Shown: positions 42,396-53,810 of the stretch, piece after piece
Layout of the letters: every line of letters starts with the position of its first letter
How positions within the stretch are numbered: position 1 is the stretch's first letter
Source: Azolla caroliniana
Lineage: Eukaryota; Polypodiophyta
Reading direction: 5' to 3'
Length of the DNA stretch: 64,000 nucleotides
Assembly (NCBI GenBank): GCA_043228905.1
Contig: JBHGNT010000002.1
Location: 2,170,001-2,234,000, forward strand
Position numbers and translations under genes: made by a program
The notes under the pieces: model-generated
Told to the model about the DNA's origin: nothing
Database searches by the model: none
Seen by the model: the letters and a program-made list of their open reading frames with translations, nothing else

Positions 42396-42769
42396 GTAGC
42401 ATCATCAAAAAACAATATGTCTATATTATCACATGTTGCATTTCTTTTTTCTATCTCCACTAAAGATGGACCACTTGATTGTTTAGCATGCCCATCAAGG
42501 CCTGAATTTGACGGGTTGGTCTTTAAGTTTTTTGATGGGCACTTTTTAAAGATGTATGTCATATGACACGAGAGTGCCAAAACTAACATGTCATTTGACA
42601 TACAAGTTTTAATAATGAAAATCATATGATGCTTGAACTATAGAAAGTATAGAAAGATACACAAATAAACATAACTACCTCACAAAGATAATGAAATCAT
42701 ACAAATTGAATATTTAAATCATCATATATTTCTTAAAACCCAAAAAACACAAAAAATGTTTATCATACC

Positions 42770-43440
42770 GTGACTCCTCATATTAAGCATTGTAAAAGAT
42801 GTGTCCACTTCAATGATAATATCCTTCTCTCTTTTTCTTCATACCAAAGGTTAAATATATCCCTCCAACAAATGTTTGATGTATCTTGAGCATTCAAGGA
42901 TATAAACATCAAAGCATCTAAAGTTTCCAAAGATAAACCGTTTCTAATATCATTTTTTACGATATTTTGACGTGAAAAACCTCATTCACATGTTGCTGTA
43001 CTAATAGGAATAGTCATACATAGTTGCCACAATTGCATAATACCTGGAAATAATTGCCACCAAGATTGTGCTTTGCAACAAATATCCCATGCATCATGTA
43101 TTCCTCTTCCTTTAGCAATTCTAACAAGCATACCAACAAAATCTTCTCGTTCATTGAAGCATCTTTTCATGTCAACAATTTGCTTATCAATATCAAACTT
43201 CCCAATAAGTTTGTGCAACCATTCCGTTGTCTTTTTCTCTCTTTCATTTTCCTCAATGGGATATGAAGACAGATTAAACAACTTTACAACATTGAAAAAT
43301 GTAACATTCGCGAAACGATTGTTTAAGGCATCAATAACATGTTGGACAAAGTCCTTTCCAATGCTAATGCATTCATCCAAAACTACCATTTTCCACATTA
43401 GCTTACATGCACATGCAAATCCGAAGTTACGGTAAGAGTT
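42770..43440 (-). pseudogene. hAT-type transposase C-terminal remnant
   Basis: Minus strand reads a 139-codon stretch ending LWQLCMTIPISTATCE, then an in-frame TGA (42979-42981), then GFSRQNIVKNDIRNGLSLET and LDALMFISLNAQ. This matches the hAT dimerisation block (LLxIPxSTAxxERGFS..IKxxxRxxLxxxxLxxLMxIS) of ZNF862-like transposases. The TGA replaces the usual Arg codon before GFS. No terminal inverted repeats were found. Confidence 0.75.
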
Positions 43441-45200
43441 CTTAGGATGGGTGTGGGGAGTTGTTGCACTATTTGTGCCTCCGAAGTTCCATGGTATATA
43501 ATTCTACACAGAAACACTTTTGGTCCTCGAATTGCAAGACTATGAAGAAATGTCTAATCTGACAGTCAATAGCCTGTAGAGTATCATGAAGAGGAGGCAA
43601 TTGAAGTGGTTCACAGTTTCAAACACCTCAGTGTTGCCATACCTAGTCAACACACTTGGAATACATGGTGAATGAAACCACACAGATTCATACTATGAAT
43701 TTGAGAGCATGTGGCACTTGAGCACAACCCAAATATGGGAGATTACAACAATGTCATTCGTATGCATGCATCACACAAATTTTGCTTTACAAAAAAGGTA
43801 TGGGAGGAAGCATTTCAGCAAGCTCGTGTAATGAAACAATGAAAGTATAAAAGAGATTTCACTGCCTTCATTTAGGGGGTTAAGAGCACAACCCCAGTAC
43901 ATCTAGAAACGGGAAGAAAGCCAATCAAGTGGTGTGAACTTCAAAGGGGTTATTCCAAGAAAATATCGAAAGTAAGGATGACAACATGAGATTGTATCCT
44001 CAATGCAGAACGTGAGACCATGTTTTACTCTACGAGAGGTCATATGAAATGGAGATAAGCTAGTCATAGATATAAATTTAAGTGCTATTCCAACTGCACT
44101 TATACTCGATATTAAGAGAATTATTGGGGGGGCTGGCCAATGCCCAAGCACAAAATATGTCCAAACATGAGATTAGTTTCTTGTAATAATTTGTGATCTC
44201 TCACCGTTTGTTAAGACAAGAATAGGGGAGGGCAGGAGGAGAGGCAGATAGATTGATTTGTCATATTATTGCCGCCCATGATGAACCCCGTCCCCCATGA
44301 CTATGGCCACCCCTCAAATAAGTGGGGATCGAACCCGAGTCAAATAAGCGAGGAATGCATTCGAGCGAGAAATAGAAAAAAGAGAGACAAATACATACCT
44401 CAGAGTGGTGGCAAATAGCAGATGTGCAATCACCGAGAAGCGACAGGGAGCAACGAGTAGTGAGCGTGCTGGGAGCAATGGGCAACAACCAAGGAACAGG
44501 GAGTAGGAAACGAGAAGAAGGAGCAGGGAGTAGGAAGCGAGAAGGAGCAAGAAGAAGGAAAGCAAGAAAAGAGAAAATAGGGGGAAAAGAGAAAAGAGTG
44601 GGAAAAGAGAAACAGGGGGGATTCGGGAATTTAGAAATGAAACATTGAAGGCATAGTTATTAGTCACGACTCACGACTCACATTATACATAATACATATA
44701 CAGTTATACTATTATAAAATGTACATACTACAATGTACATTATAATAGTATATGTCTTTGTAGTATCATGTATGTACATTTTATAGTATATACATATACT
44801 ACAATCTACAATATACATAGTACATATTACAATATTAAATATACTATATATAATATGTAATATGTATTATGAAATTATACAATGTCATATATATATGACA
44901 TGGAAAATAAATTTTTAGCATGTCATTTGACTTGTATAAATTTTGGGCGCCTTTCACATGAAAAATGAAAATTGTAAGTTTATATGTCACTTGACGGACA
45001 TTTTTATTGGGTGTGTGTTTTTGACGGTGTCGTGAAGTACGAAAGCTTCACATTAAAAGTCTACAATAAGATAAATACGTAACTAAAATAACATTTGATA
45101 ATGTTTTATATATAAAGATAATATTAACAACACATATGATAATATTATATATATGTAAAGAAAAATAATATATATATATATATAGATAGGAAAATATATT
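43441..45200. other. Gene-free, simple and palindromic AT repeats
   Basis: Purine-rich degenerate repeat of GGGAGTAGGAAGCGAGAAG at 44440-44640. A block at 44690-44890 is made of TACAT/ATGTA palindromes (ACTACAATGTACATTATA). (TA)n lies at 45165-45183. No gene seen. Confidence 0.55.
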
Positions 45201-45356
45201 ATATTACACGAACAAGAGAGGACTTGAACCAATAACCCCACCCTATGACTTTCAAATCTTACCATTTACTCTATACTAATAATATATATAAAATAAAGGA
45301 TTCGCTTCATGATATAAAAACAATGTTACATGTTGTAAATTCAATAGTATTTAAGA

Positions 45357-45409
45357 GACTCAAACCCACAACCTCATATACCAAAGTCAACACACCTACC
45401 ATTAGGCTA
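45357..45409 (-). repeat. tRNA-like segment (A and B box)
   Basis: Minus strand has TAGCCTAATGGTAG (A-box-like) and GGTTTGAGTC (B-box-like) about 30 bases apart. Not a full tRNA: no acceptor stem closes. It lies upstream of, and antisense to, the gag at 46181. Confidence 0.5.
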
Positions 45410-45484
45410 GATCCTTTATTTTTAAAATTATATTTTCATGTTTATTCTTATGCCATATATTTTTTCATACATGAAAGCTCAAAT

Positions 45485-45605
45485 GAGTGAGATGCCTATC
45501 ATGCATCACATGTAATGCATGAACGCCAAATGGCGATCATGCATCACATGCATTTCATGCACTACATGCATGACTTGTACCCTCCAATGCATCATATGCA
45601 TGGGG
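45485..45605. promoter_or_regulatory. Cluster of ATGCAT/CATGCA motifs
   Basis: CATGCA or TGCATG occurs about ten times in 120 bases, just upstream of a TATTTAAAT box at 45611. CATGCA is the core of RY elements bound by plant B3 factors. The region is probably the U3 of the retroelement that starts to the right. Confidence 0.5.
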
Positions 45606-46118
45606 GCACCTATTTAAATGGTGAAAGAGAAGATGAAAGGGGAGGGGTATGAGATATCAATCAAATATATATTACATAAGAGATACCATAAAATAGAGAA
45701 AGAAAGGAAGAAGTTCAACATAAAGGTGGAGCTCTAGCTTGGCGATCGTGGTGGTCAACTCTCAACAAGAGGGATGCGGTTCGAGCCTTATCTTCATCAA
45801 AATATTGAAGTTAAGATTGTTGTGGCCTACTATCAAGAAAGAGAAGAGCGATTATCTTGTGAGACCAAGTTCGAAGGATCAACGACGCTTACAACCACTT
45901 TTGTAACTCTTTCATAAAAAATAATAATTATAAATCTCTTTTATTCCTTCAAATATCATTCAATATCCTATCTTGTCATATCTTGTTGATCTCTATTTAC
46001 TTTATCTCTACTCATTCGTCTCTTCCGTCCATAATCCAAGTGATTCCTTCCTCACTTTCATGATATCTTTTGTCTACGCAACACTACGCTTCTAGGCAAG
46101 CCACGCCACGACACAATT

Positions 46119-46137
46119 TGGTGAACCTGACGTGAAA
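46119..46137 (+). other. Possible primer-binding site
   Basis: TGGTGAACCTGACGTGA follows CAATT and lies 44 bases before the gag ATG; it begins TGG as tRNA-type primer sites do. The matching tRNA was not identified and LTR ends are unresolved. Confidence 0.35.
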
Positions 46138-46180
46138 CGGGGAAGTAGAAGAGACATCTAAAGTAAAGATCAACATCAAC

Positions 46181-47374
46181 ATGACAAGTACGAGTACAAT
46201 GGATCCGGTAATGTTGTTTATTGAAAAGTTGAATCAAGATCGATTATTTCATGCCTTACGAGAAGTCCAAGAGAAGATTGGTATGTTTGATGGCACAAAT
46301 ATTTCGAAGTATGTGAATATATATTATGATGAAATGGAAATGTTTGGTATAAATGATGTCAATATGATAGCAAACTTTTATAAATTAGTGGACATGGAAT
46401 TAAGAGATAGAATTCATGAAATACAAGCATTGCATAGTTTGGATTGGAATGCATTCAAAGAAGCACTTGTGTCTGAATATGCTCGTGAGGATTTCTCTCG
46501 AGTTACTATGCGTTCATTTCATGAATGGATCTTAAATAAAGATAAAGGGTTATCTGTGCCTGGCACAAAAAAAGAGTTTGATAGGATGTATGGACACTTA
46601 AAGCCAGAAGAAAGAAATTCTTTGTCTTGGCAAAAGGTTGCTTTATTTTTGCAGGCAGTTGACATTGAGAGATATAGAAAAGAATTGGAATTCATGCTTG
46701 AAGTACCAAATACTGAGGATGGTATAACTGCAGATTGGAATGAGGTAACAAATGCTTGTAATAAATTTATGAAAAGAATGCAAAGGAATGGTGCAATGCT
46801 ACAAATAACACATGTGGGAATCACAAATCGGCTTGAGCAAAACATCGAAGTTCAAAGACTTGGTCGAGAACCATCACACGAAATGGTCCATCAACCACGA
46901 GAAATGATCGAAACTAAGAGTGAGTCTTTGCTTGATGATTTAGTTCAAAGTATGAAAGATCTAACAATTAAAGTGGCAAAGCTTGAGAATGGTCATACTT
47001 CGAGGTCAAGGGAACCATTTTGACCTCGATGCATGTGGTGTGATAGTCTCGAACATCGATTACGTGATTGTGCGGAATATAAAGACATGGAAAATCGAGA
47101 CTTGGTGTATTGGAAAAATGGTAACATTTATTTAACTGAAACTAGAAGTCCACTTACAAAGAACTTTGGTGATTGTGGTGTTAAGGTTAAATTTGAAGAA
47201 GCTGAAGCAAAGAAAGCTTCCGCAATGTACTACTCAGCAACAACAGGAATGCGCCTCGATGACATGCCATCCCGATCATCATTCTGGGAGAAGGTTGTAA
47301 GTACCGCACAAAAGCTAAAGATGAAGATGGAAGAACTTCATGTTGCTAGAGATTCTGTAAGGAAAAACACTAGA
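46181..47374 (+). pseudogene. Retroelement gag with CCHC knuckle, one internal stop
   Basis: ATG at 46181 opens a 280-codon gag (LNQDRLFHALREVQEKIGMF, FDRMYGHLKPEERN, LEFMLEVPNT). An in-frame TGA at 47021-47023 separates it from CMWCDSLEHRLRDC, a CX2CX4HX4C knuckle, which continues for 114 codons. The second reading stops with TGA at 47375. Similar gag plus DHGS-protease elements occur, to my recollection, in mosses and some fungi. The reading continues in the same frame after each stop, so damage is by point change. Confidence 0.7.
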
Positions 47375-47395
47375 TGAGATGTTCCAGTAGATGCT

Positions 47396-47890
47396 ATGAC
47401 GGTCTATGCTCAGATGGCAGAACACCAAGAGCATGAGGTGATAGTGGAAGAAAAAAGGAAAAAGATGGATGATGAGATTGACTCAACAAAAAAGCATGAG
47501 ACAAGAGAAAGCAAAAGAAAAGAGATGGACGCAAAGGTCGAAAAAGGTAAATCTGGTCCTTCATTCAAATTAATGTCTGATATTGAAAAAGATACAGATT
47601 TAAAGAAAGTTTTAGAAACAAGAATACTAGACAGTCGAGTAGAATTTACACTAAAAGAAGTGTTATGTATTGCAAAAAAGGAATTTCATGATGAAATAAT
47701 TGATATTGTGCGAAGAAAGAAGCAAGTAAATGAGCAGGTTAAAGAGACAAATCCGAAGGTGGCATATGAAGTGGTGAGCAACGAGTCAAACAATATCGTT
47801 GTTGACTCAACATGCATCAACCTCAATGATAAATTCAACAGATGTAAGAAGCCATTACTCTCGCAAATGTTGGGCAAGAGCCACTACTGA
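47396..47890 (+). pseudogene. Gag-protease linker, Lys/Glu-rich
   Basis: 164 codons rich in Lys, Glu and Asp, with a predicted coiled coil (EVIVEEKRKKMDDEIDSTKK). Ends FTLKEVLCIAKKEFHDEII, a block that precedes the protease in this element type. A frame change near 47840 leads into the protease reading. Confidence 0.6.
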
Positions 47891-48356
47891 GCATCATGTG
47901 AAGATTGAAAATGTTCCAGACCCTGTGATGGCACTTATTGATCATGGTTCTGAAATAAATATAACGAGTGCTGATTTTTACAGGAAAGGTAGATGGCCAA
48001 TTGATACTCAACATGGTTGGCAAGTAAAAGTTGTCACATTAGTCACGAAAGATTTATTTGGTGCATGCCCAAATGTAAAGGTTACTATTGGTGATATAGA
48101 GGTAGATCAACATTTCTTTGTGCAGGAAGGATCTACCAATCCAATAATCCTGGGGCAACCATACATTACAGCGGTACGGATGGAGACCAAAGTCCTCGAC
48201 AATGGTTCTGCCTATGCGAAAATCCGTAGCCAAGATGGACGACGAACTGTACAATTTATGACAATTCGCCCAAATCATGAGAGGAACAAGCAAGAGCTTC
48301 GTGATCATTCAATACCAAAAGACTGTGATGATTTTGATAATCAGGTTTTTGACTAG
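47840..48356 (+). pseudogene. Retroviral-type aspartic protease with DHGS motif
   Basis: Reads SHYSRKCWARATTEHHVKIE, then MALIDHGSEINITSADFY and NPIILGQPYITAVRMETKVL. The fold hallmarks (hydrophobic-D-x-G and the later ILGQP block) are present, but the catalytic triplet is Asp-His-Gly rather than Asp-Thr/Ser-Gly. I recall IDHGSEIN as lineage-typical rather than damage. The frame ends with TAG at 48354-48356. Confidence 0.65.
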
Positions 48357-48883
48357 GACTATTGCGAGTGAGGGTTGCAATAGTCCCATTATTAAAAGAC
48401 CCTCATATAGGGCATTACAACATATGAATAAGTCATTTCATGTTTCTGAAAGTGGTGCTATATGTGTGACTAGGATGTATGAATGCAAGAGGAACTTGAA
48501 AAAGAATGCTAATCTGTTTCAGCAGGCATTGAAGGATAATGGAGTACTTGAAATGGAAGAGCAGATTGAAAGTGTTATGGAAGAAATTTCTTTTGCAAAT
48601 ACTTTAGAAGAGTTAGAAATGTATTTGAAAGAAGATGATGAGAATGTTAGAAAGATACATGTAAACTCAATTGATATGTATTATGAGATTGATAGGTATA
48701 ATTGTAAATATGAAGAAGTAGAAAGTTTATGTAATACAAAATACAAAACAATAGATAAAAAGGTCAAACCTGCTGCAGTACCATTACCTATTGGTAGTGA
48801 AGAGAAGATGGAGGCAACAGCAACCGAGCCTATGCTTCGACCAATGCTTGAGAGAGCTCTGCTAGCCTCGACAAAGCCATAAA
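48357..48883 (+). pseudogene. Pol linker upstream of a missing reverse transcriptase
   Basis: Open reading with GAICVTRMYECKRNLKKNAN, then KTIDKKVKPAAVPLPIGSEE, the segment that in related elements leads into the reverse transcriptase. It ends at 48883 and no reverse transcriptase follows, so the element is truncated here. Confidence 0.55.
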
Positions 48884-49034
48884 GATTATAGTCGACACAA
48901 CAGGCTGATTTAATGGAAAAAATGTCACAAGTTATTTGGAGGCCTATAAGGCCGAAATGCTCACGAGGGACATCTGTAAAGAAAGGTGACTGAATAACTT
49001 CGCAAAGGTCGTAGCACTGAGCATCCACGCCGAG

Positions 49035-49334
49035 GTGCTTGAGATACAAGCAGACTGCTGCTATTGGGGAGAGTTCGAGGAACGACTACTCGAAAGATAC
49101 GGCCTCAACGATTCACTCCGAATGTTGGAGAAAAATCTAATGGAGTGGGTTGAGCTTCCTAGCAAAGGAAGACACACTACGATGCTTCTACAAGAGTTCG
49201 AGAAGCGTTTCGCCGGAATCTTAGTGCTGGATAGGATGGTGCTTGAAATGAGCAAGGTGCTGTTGTTCCTAAAGGCGATCAACGCGAGATATCAAGAAAA
49301 GGTGTGTCTCCTCCTAGAAATAGACGACTAAAGA
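49035..49334 (+). pseudogene. Fragment of a second gag family
   Basis: Open for 98 codons: WGEFEERLLERYGLNDSLRM, MEWVELPSKGR, FEKRFAGILVLDRMVLEMSK, FLKAIN. Same kind of gag core as other DHGS-type elements, but a different subfamily from 46181. Truncated on both sides. Confidence 0.5.
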
Positions 49335-49477
49335 GAGTCAGCAGTTGCTTCGACAAGAGGCGCTGTCGTAGTGTATTTCGTACACTACGTGAAAAAGTAA
49401 AAATAATATAACTGATTTAATTACATATTAATAAATAAAATAAGAATATCAAAATATTTATCACGTGCATAGGGCAA

Positions 49478-49532
49478 GATTCAAACCTTGTACCTCCACG
49501 TAGCCAAACCTCAACTTTACCATTATGCTACC
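49478..49532 (-). repeat. tRNA-like segment (A and B box)
   Basis: Minus strand: GGTAGCATAATGGTAAAG then GGTTTGAATC about 30 bases later. It lies ~100 bases inside what looks like an LTR start (TGTATTTCG at 49371) and is antisense to the retroelement debris. Confidence 0.5.
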
Positions 49533-49891
49533 TTATCTTTAGTGTTCTACAAATAGATTTAATAACTATAAGTGCTTTATTTGCGCATACCTTTATTAAA
49601 AGGTAAATCATGCATTTTTAGAGTGCGTGAATATTTTATAGAAAAACGCAAGCAACTAAAAAGTGACTCATGCACATCTAGCATGCATGAGCACTATATT
49701 TAGCAAATAAAAGCAAGGATTAGAAAAGCATCACATGCACATTTAGTGTGCATGAACATATTAGAAAAAAAAGCATGTAGCTATGCTTAGTCTCTCCCAT
49801 CACTACATAAGGATGGGGAGCCCAATGTAATAGGTGTGTGAAATATTTGGAAATTGGATATATTTCCGAAAACACCAACCGATTAATATAA

Positions 49892-50025
49892 TCGTGGGAT
49901 TCACGAAAATAATATAATCTATACTTGTGGGATTCACAAGTTTCTTATATCTTTCTTTCAATCTAAATACATATTCTTATCTAAATATTGATTAATTGAA
50001 TACAATACACTCGTGGGATTCACGA
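49892..50025. repeat. Three copies of a small palindrome
   Basis: TCGTGGGATTCACGA at 49892-49906 and 50011-50025, and the compensated CTTGTGGGATTCACAAG at 49924-49940. Each can form a 5-6 bp stem with a GGATT loop; the middle copy changes both sides of the stem. Confidence 0.7.
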
Positions 50026-50160
50026 AATTTCTATCTCTCTTTCTAATAATCTATTCATTACTAGCCTCATCTCATATTCTTCTTTCTCCTAGTCCAAAAC
50101 CCCAGTGGTTCCCACCCGACTCACGCAAACGATCTGGAGCCGAAAGGCACGACAACGCGA

Positions 50161-50683
50161 ATGGAACGACAAGAGTTTGTCGAGCAACTAGGCCTTCATT
50201 ACCAAATCAATGGAGGCTCTCACCTGGGCCGAATAGACGAGAGGGCAGACAAGCACATGCCCGATAACCCTGAAAAACGTAGTGGAAGGGTTGTTTGGTA
50301 AAGGACCTCCAGATAGCACAAGCTCGAAGAGACAACGGGGACCCTCCTCGAGACCAACATCCTTCGTTTGTATAGAAGTGCATATGGTGCGACTGTCCCA
50401 ACCACGTACGAAGGGAGTGCACGGACATTTAAGAGGCCTTGAGAAGAAATGTCGTGGTGTACCTTTGGAACGGCCAAGTGCAGGCAAGCGAGACGTGATG
50501 GCCCCTTGAGTTGAATATGGGGCGAGGAAGAATGCAAAGGCTAATGGAGGAAGCCAAAGCACGACACATGAAGGCCATATGCTACTTGGCCTAGCCCAGG
50601 ATCTGAGTAAGAGGTAAACCAAGCCCTGATAAACGGAAGGGTGACAAATTTTGGTTGGTCGTCCTCGAAAGCTTCTCGGGTGT
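50161..50683 (+). pseudogene. Decayed retroelement leader/gag, split by the chromovirus
   Basis: Opens with ATG (MERQEFVEQLGLHYQINGG) after a possible primer site CAGTGGTTCCCACCCGAC at 50102, then runs into stops. The insertion at 50684 cuts it; the host sequence resumes at 56594 (VRIERGEADQVDKRVQEAIG). Family not recognised. Confidence 0.4.
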
Positions 50684-51208
50684 TGTCAGGAACGCTACCT
50701 AGGCGGAGAAGGAATTAGTACTAAAAGAAGGATTAGTACAATTGTTGAGAACAGTACTAAGACAGAGAAGGATTAGTACTATGAGAGGTGTAGAACGTTG
50801 AGAGAAGGAACGAGTGAGAGGGAGAGAGAGAGAGAGAGAGAGAGAATGATGATACGAAGGATATATGTATTAGGTGAAGGAAAATATACAATAACAGCTA
50901 GAAGGCTTAAGACTGGCGTTGAACCGATTTGGTTCGAACTAATGCCTTGCGCCTCCTTTTATAGTGTCTTCAGGAATACTCCTGAAGTTTCTAGAATGTT
51001 CCAGAGAAATCTGGAATATACATCCATTTCCTAATAAAATATAAATGAAAATAAAGTTTCTAGAATGTTCCAGAGAAATCTGGAATATACATCCATTTCC
51101 TAATAAAATATAAATGAAAATAATATACTTCGAATTACAATGTATAATATAACGGTAAAGACTCGACCCATGTAACAACAGGTTATGGGTTCGAGTCTAG
51201 TTATGACA
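50684..51208 (-). repeat. 3' LTR of the chromovirus
   Basis: 525 bases, ends TGTC and GACA. Identical to the other LTR except for one missing GA unit in the (GA)n run at 50821-50844. Contains a duplicated 69-base unit (from 50984 and 51053) with heat-shock elements, TATA at 50957-50963 and the 12-mer at 50919-50930. The pol stop codon (51201-51203) falls inside it. Confidence 0.97.
51149..51198 (+). repeat. tRNA-like segment antisense in the LTR edge
   Basis: Plus strand ATAACGGTAAAG (A-box-like) and GGTTCGAGTCT (B box, one mismatch) 27 bases apart, at the outer edge of the LTR; repeated in the other LTR at 56529-56578. Antisense to the element. The related LTR has the same pair at 63278-63332. 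Confidence 0.55.
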
Positions 51209-53810
51209 CTATCCCCCCTTTAAAACGACGAGTTCCACGAGTCGTTTTAGATTGAGGACCCGGTTTCTCTGGATATCGACGATGGAAGTCTTCAAGAAGA
51301 GCATGAGCATTGGTCACGTTCTCGATCGGCTCCCAAGTACGCTCGCTGGGACTATACCCTAGCCAATCGACTAGATAGTAGAGCTTATTGCGAACAATCT
51401 TGGAATCAAGGATGGCAGCAACCTCATACTCAGGTCCATCTTCAAGCTCGATAGGAGGTGGAGGTTGTGTAATCCGTCCTGGGATAGTGCTCTCGTGATA
51501 AGGTTCAAGGAGGGAACTATGAAATACCGGATGTATCCGAAGTTGTGGAGGTAGATCGAGACGAAAAGCGACATCATTAATCTTTCCGATAATACGGAAA
51601 GGACCTAATCGCCGATAATCCAATTTTTCACATGGGCGAGTAGTCTTGATGTGTCGTCGTAGCAGCCACACCCGATCCCCAATGTTAAAACTGGATGGAA
51701 GTCGATGACGATCCGCGTAGTCCTTGTGTGATTGTTGAGCATGCTGGAGCTGAGTAGATAAATCTTCTTGTATCTTGCGTAATCGCTCCAAACGATCCTC
51801 CGCGCACGGATTTGTGGACACTTCTGGGACTTCAAGGACAGACCACCGGGGATGACATCCCGTATAAGCATAGAATGGCGTAACTTTAGTCGATGCGTGG
51901 ATAGCGTTATTATAGGCAAATTCGGCGAAGTGAAGAATATCTGCCCAGTCATCCTGATGATAGCTGAGAAAGCACCGCAGATACTGCTCCAATGTTTGAT
52001 TTGTTCGTTCGGCTTGACCGTCGGTTTGTGGGTGGTAGCCGGAGGAGAGGTTACAAGTCACCTTGAGCATCTTAAAAAGGTGCTTCCAGAATTTGGATAC
52101 AAACTGGGGTCCACGATCGCTAATGATACTATCGGGAAGTCCATGATGCCGACATACTTCCCGCATGACAATTTCGGCGGTGTCTTCACTAGATATTTCC
52201 TTAGTACATGGTAAGAAATGAGCCATCTTCGTATATCGATCCACCACTGTTAGAATCGCGTTGAACTCCTTAGAGACTGGAAGATCTGTGATGAAGTCGA
52301 GAGCAATGGATTGCCATGGCTTGCTTGGAATTGGTAATGGTTCTAATAAACCATATGGATGATGCCTTGGCATTTTCGCTCTGCAACAGGTGTCACAAGT
52401 CCGAACAAAATCTTTGACAAATTGTTGCATACGGGGCCACCAGAATGATCGTTGTACTAAATCTAATGTTTTAGTACTACCGAAATGTCCTGCTGTATAT
52501 GTGTCATGGCAGTTTTGTACTACTCGAAGGCGGCAAGAACCATTAGGAACATACAAAAGTTCTTTAAAGAAGAGTAATCCATCACAATATTTAAATTGCC
52601 GATAGTCAGTACCTGGTGGTTGTGACTGTGAACATGACGCTCGACAGGGGTCAATTTGTGCTAGTATAGCTTGGGCGAAGGCGTCAGTCTTCAAGTCCTC
52701 ACGTATAGTATTGGTGACGTCAGAGTCCATGGGCATGTCAAAGACCTGTGCTCCTTGTAGTCGTGCTGGTCCCAAGATTACTTGCTTCTGGTTATCGAAA
52801 GCTGGCTCCCCGGGACGTGGTGTTAGATACGAACGTCGTGATAATGCATCTGCCTTCCCTTGGTGCTTCCCCGGACGATATGTAATTTTGAAGTCGAAGC
52901 GTGTGAGGAAGTGGGCCCATCGAGCTTGACGTCGATTCAGTACACGAGCATCTTGAAAGTAGGCAAGGTTCTTGTGGTCACTGAATACAGTGACTTGATG
53001 AGGAGATCCCTCGAGAAAATGCCTCCACTGTATAAAAGAATCAACTATTGCCAATAGCTCTTTATCGTGAATTTCGTAGTTGATTTCGGCGGCGTCAAAC
53101 TTACGGGAGTGGAAAGCCACAGGATGCAGCTTCTCGTCATTACCCTGTTGTGACAAAATGCTCCCCAATGCGAAATCAGATGCGTCAGCTTCGATAATGA
53201 ATGGTTGTTCCGGATCCACATGACCTAGAATTGGAGCTGATGTGAACGCCTTCTTAAGACTCTCGAAAGCCATGTCCGTTTCTTTAGACCAGATAAATGA
53301 TTGTCCTTTCCTGGTGAGCTGTGTGAGAGGCAGAACTATTTTTGAGTAGTCTTGTATGAACTTCCGGTAAAAATTTGCAAAGCCTAGGAAGCACTGCACA
53401 TCCCGCACCGAACGCGGAGTTTGCCATTCTACCACCGTTTTGACCTTAGCTGGGTCCATAGAGATGCCTTCTGAGGAGATGACATATCCGAGAAATTCCA
53501 CCTGGTTGCACCCGAAACTACATTTCTCTAGCTTTGCATATAGCCCATGTTCTCGAAGTCGTTTTAGTACTAATAGTACATGAGAATCATGTTCTTCTTG
53601 GGTCTTTGAATAAACCAGTAGATCATCTAAATAGATGATCAGAAAATCATCCAATAGATCTCGAAATATATCATTCGCCATGTGCTGGAAGACTGCTGGC
53701 GCATTAGTGAGTCCGAACGGCATGACCGTATACTCGAAGTGCCCATATCTGGTGCGAAACGCGGTCTTCCATTCATCTCCTGGTCGGATTCGTACGAGGT
53801 TATAGGCTCC
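51201..53810 (-). pseudogene. Chromovirus pol, part 2: RT, RNase H, integrase, chromodomain
   Basis: Open for about 869 codons after the TGA. RT: MPFGLTNAPAVFQ and catalytic YLDD. RNase H: EADASDFALGSILS, DKELLAIV, SDHKNL. Integrase: zinc-binding HH-CC, with DFITDLP, SDRGPQF and QTDGQAERTNQTLE carrying the D-D-E triad. Chromodomain at the C-terminus: EYEVAAILDSKI, YYLVDWLGY and TWEPIENV, with the Tyr/Trp/Trp aromatic cage expected to bind methylated histone H3. Everything after the stop is intact. The reading ends in the LTR. Confidence 0.92.
51209..51221 (-). other. Polypurine tract
   Basis: Minus strand AAAGGGGGGATAG directly abuts the 3' LTR; primes plus-strand DNA synthesis in LTR elements. 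It also codes the last residues of pol. Confidence 0.9.

Noticed and set aside
51149-51198. A true tRNA gene in the chromovirus LTR
   Set aside because: A and B boxes are present but no seven-base acceptor stem or CCA-adjacent closure can be drawn, and it repeats with the LTR. Treated as tRNA-like only.
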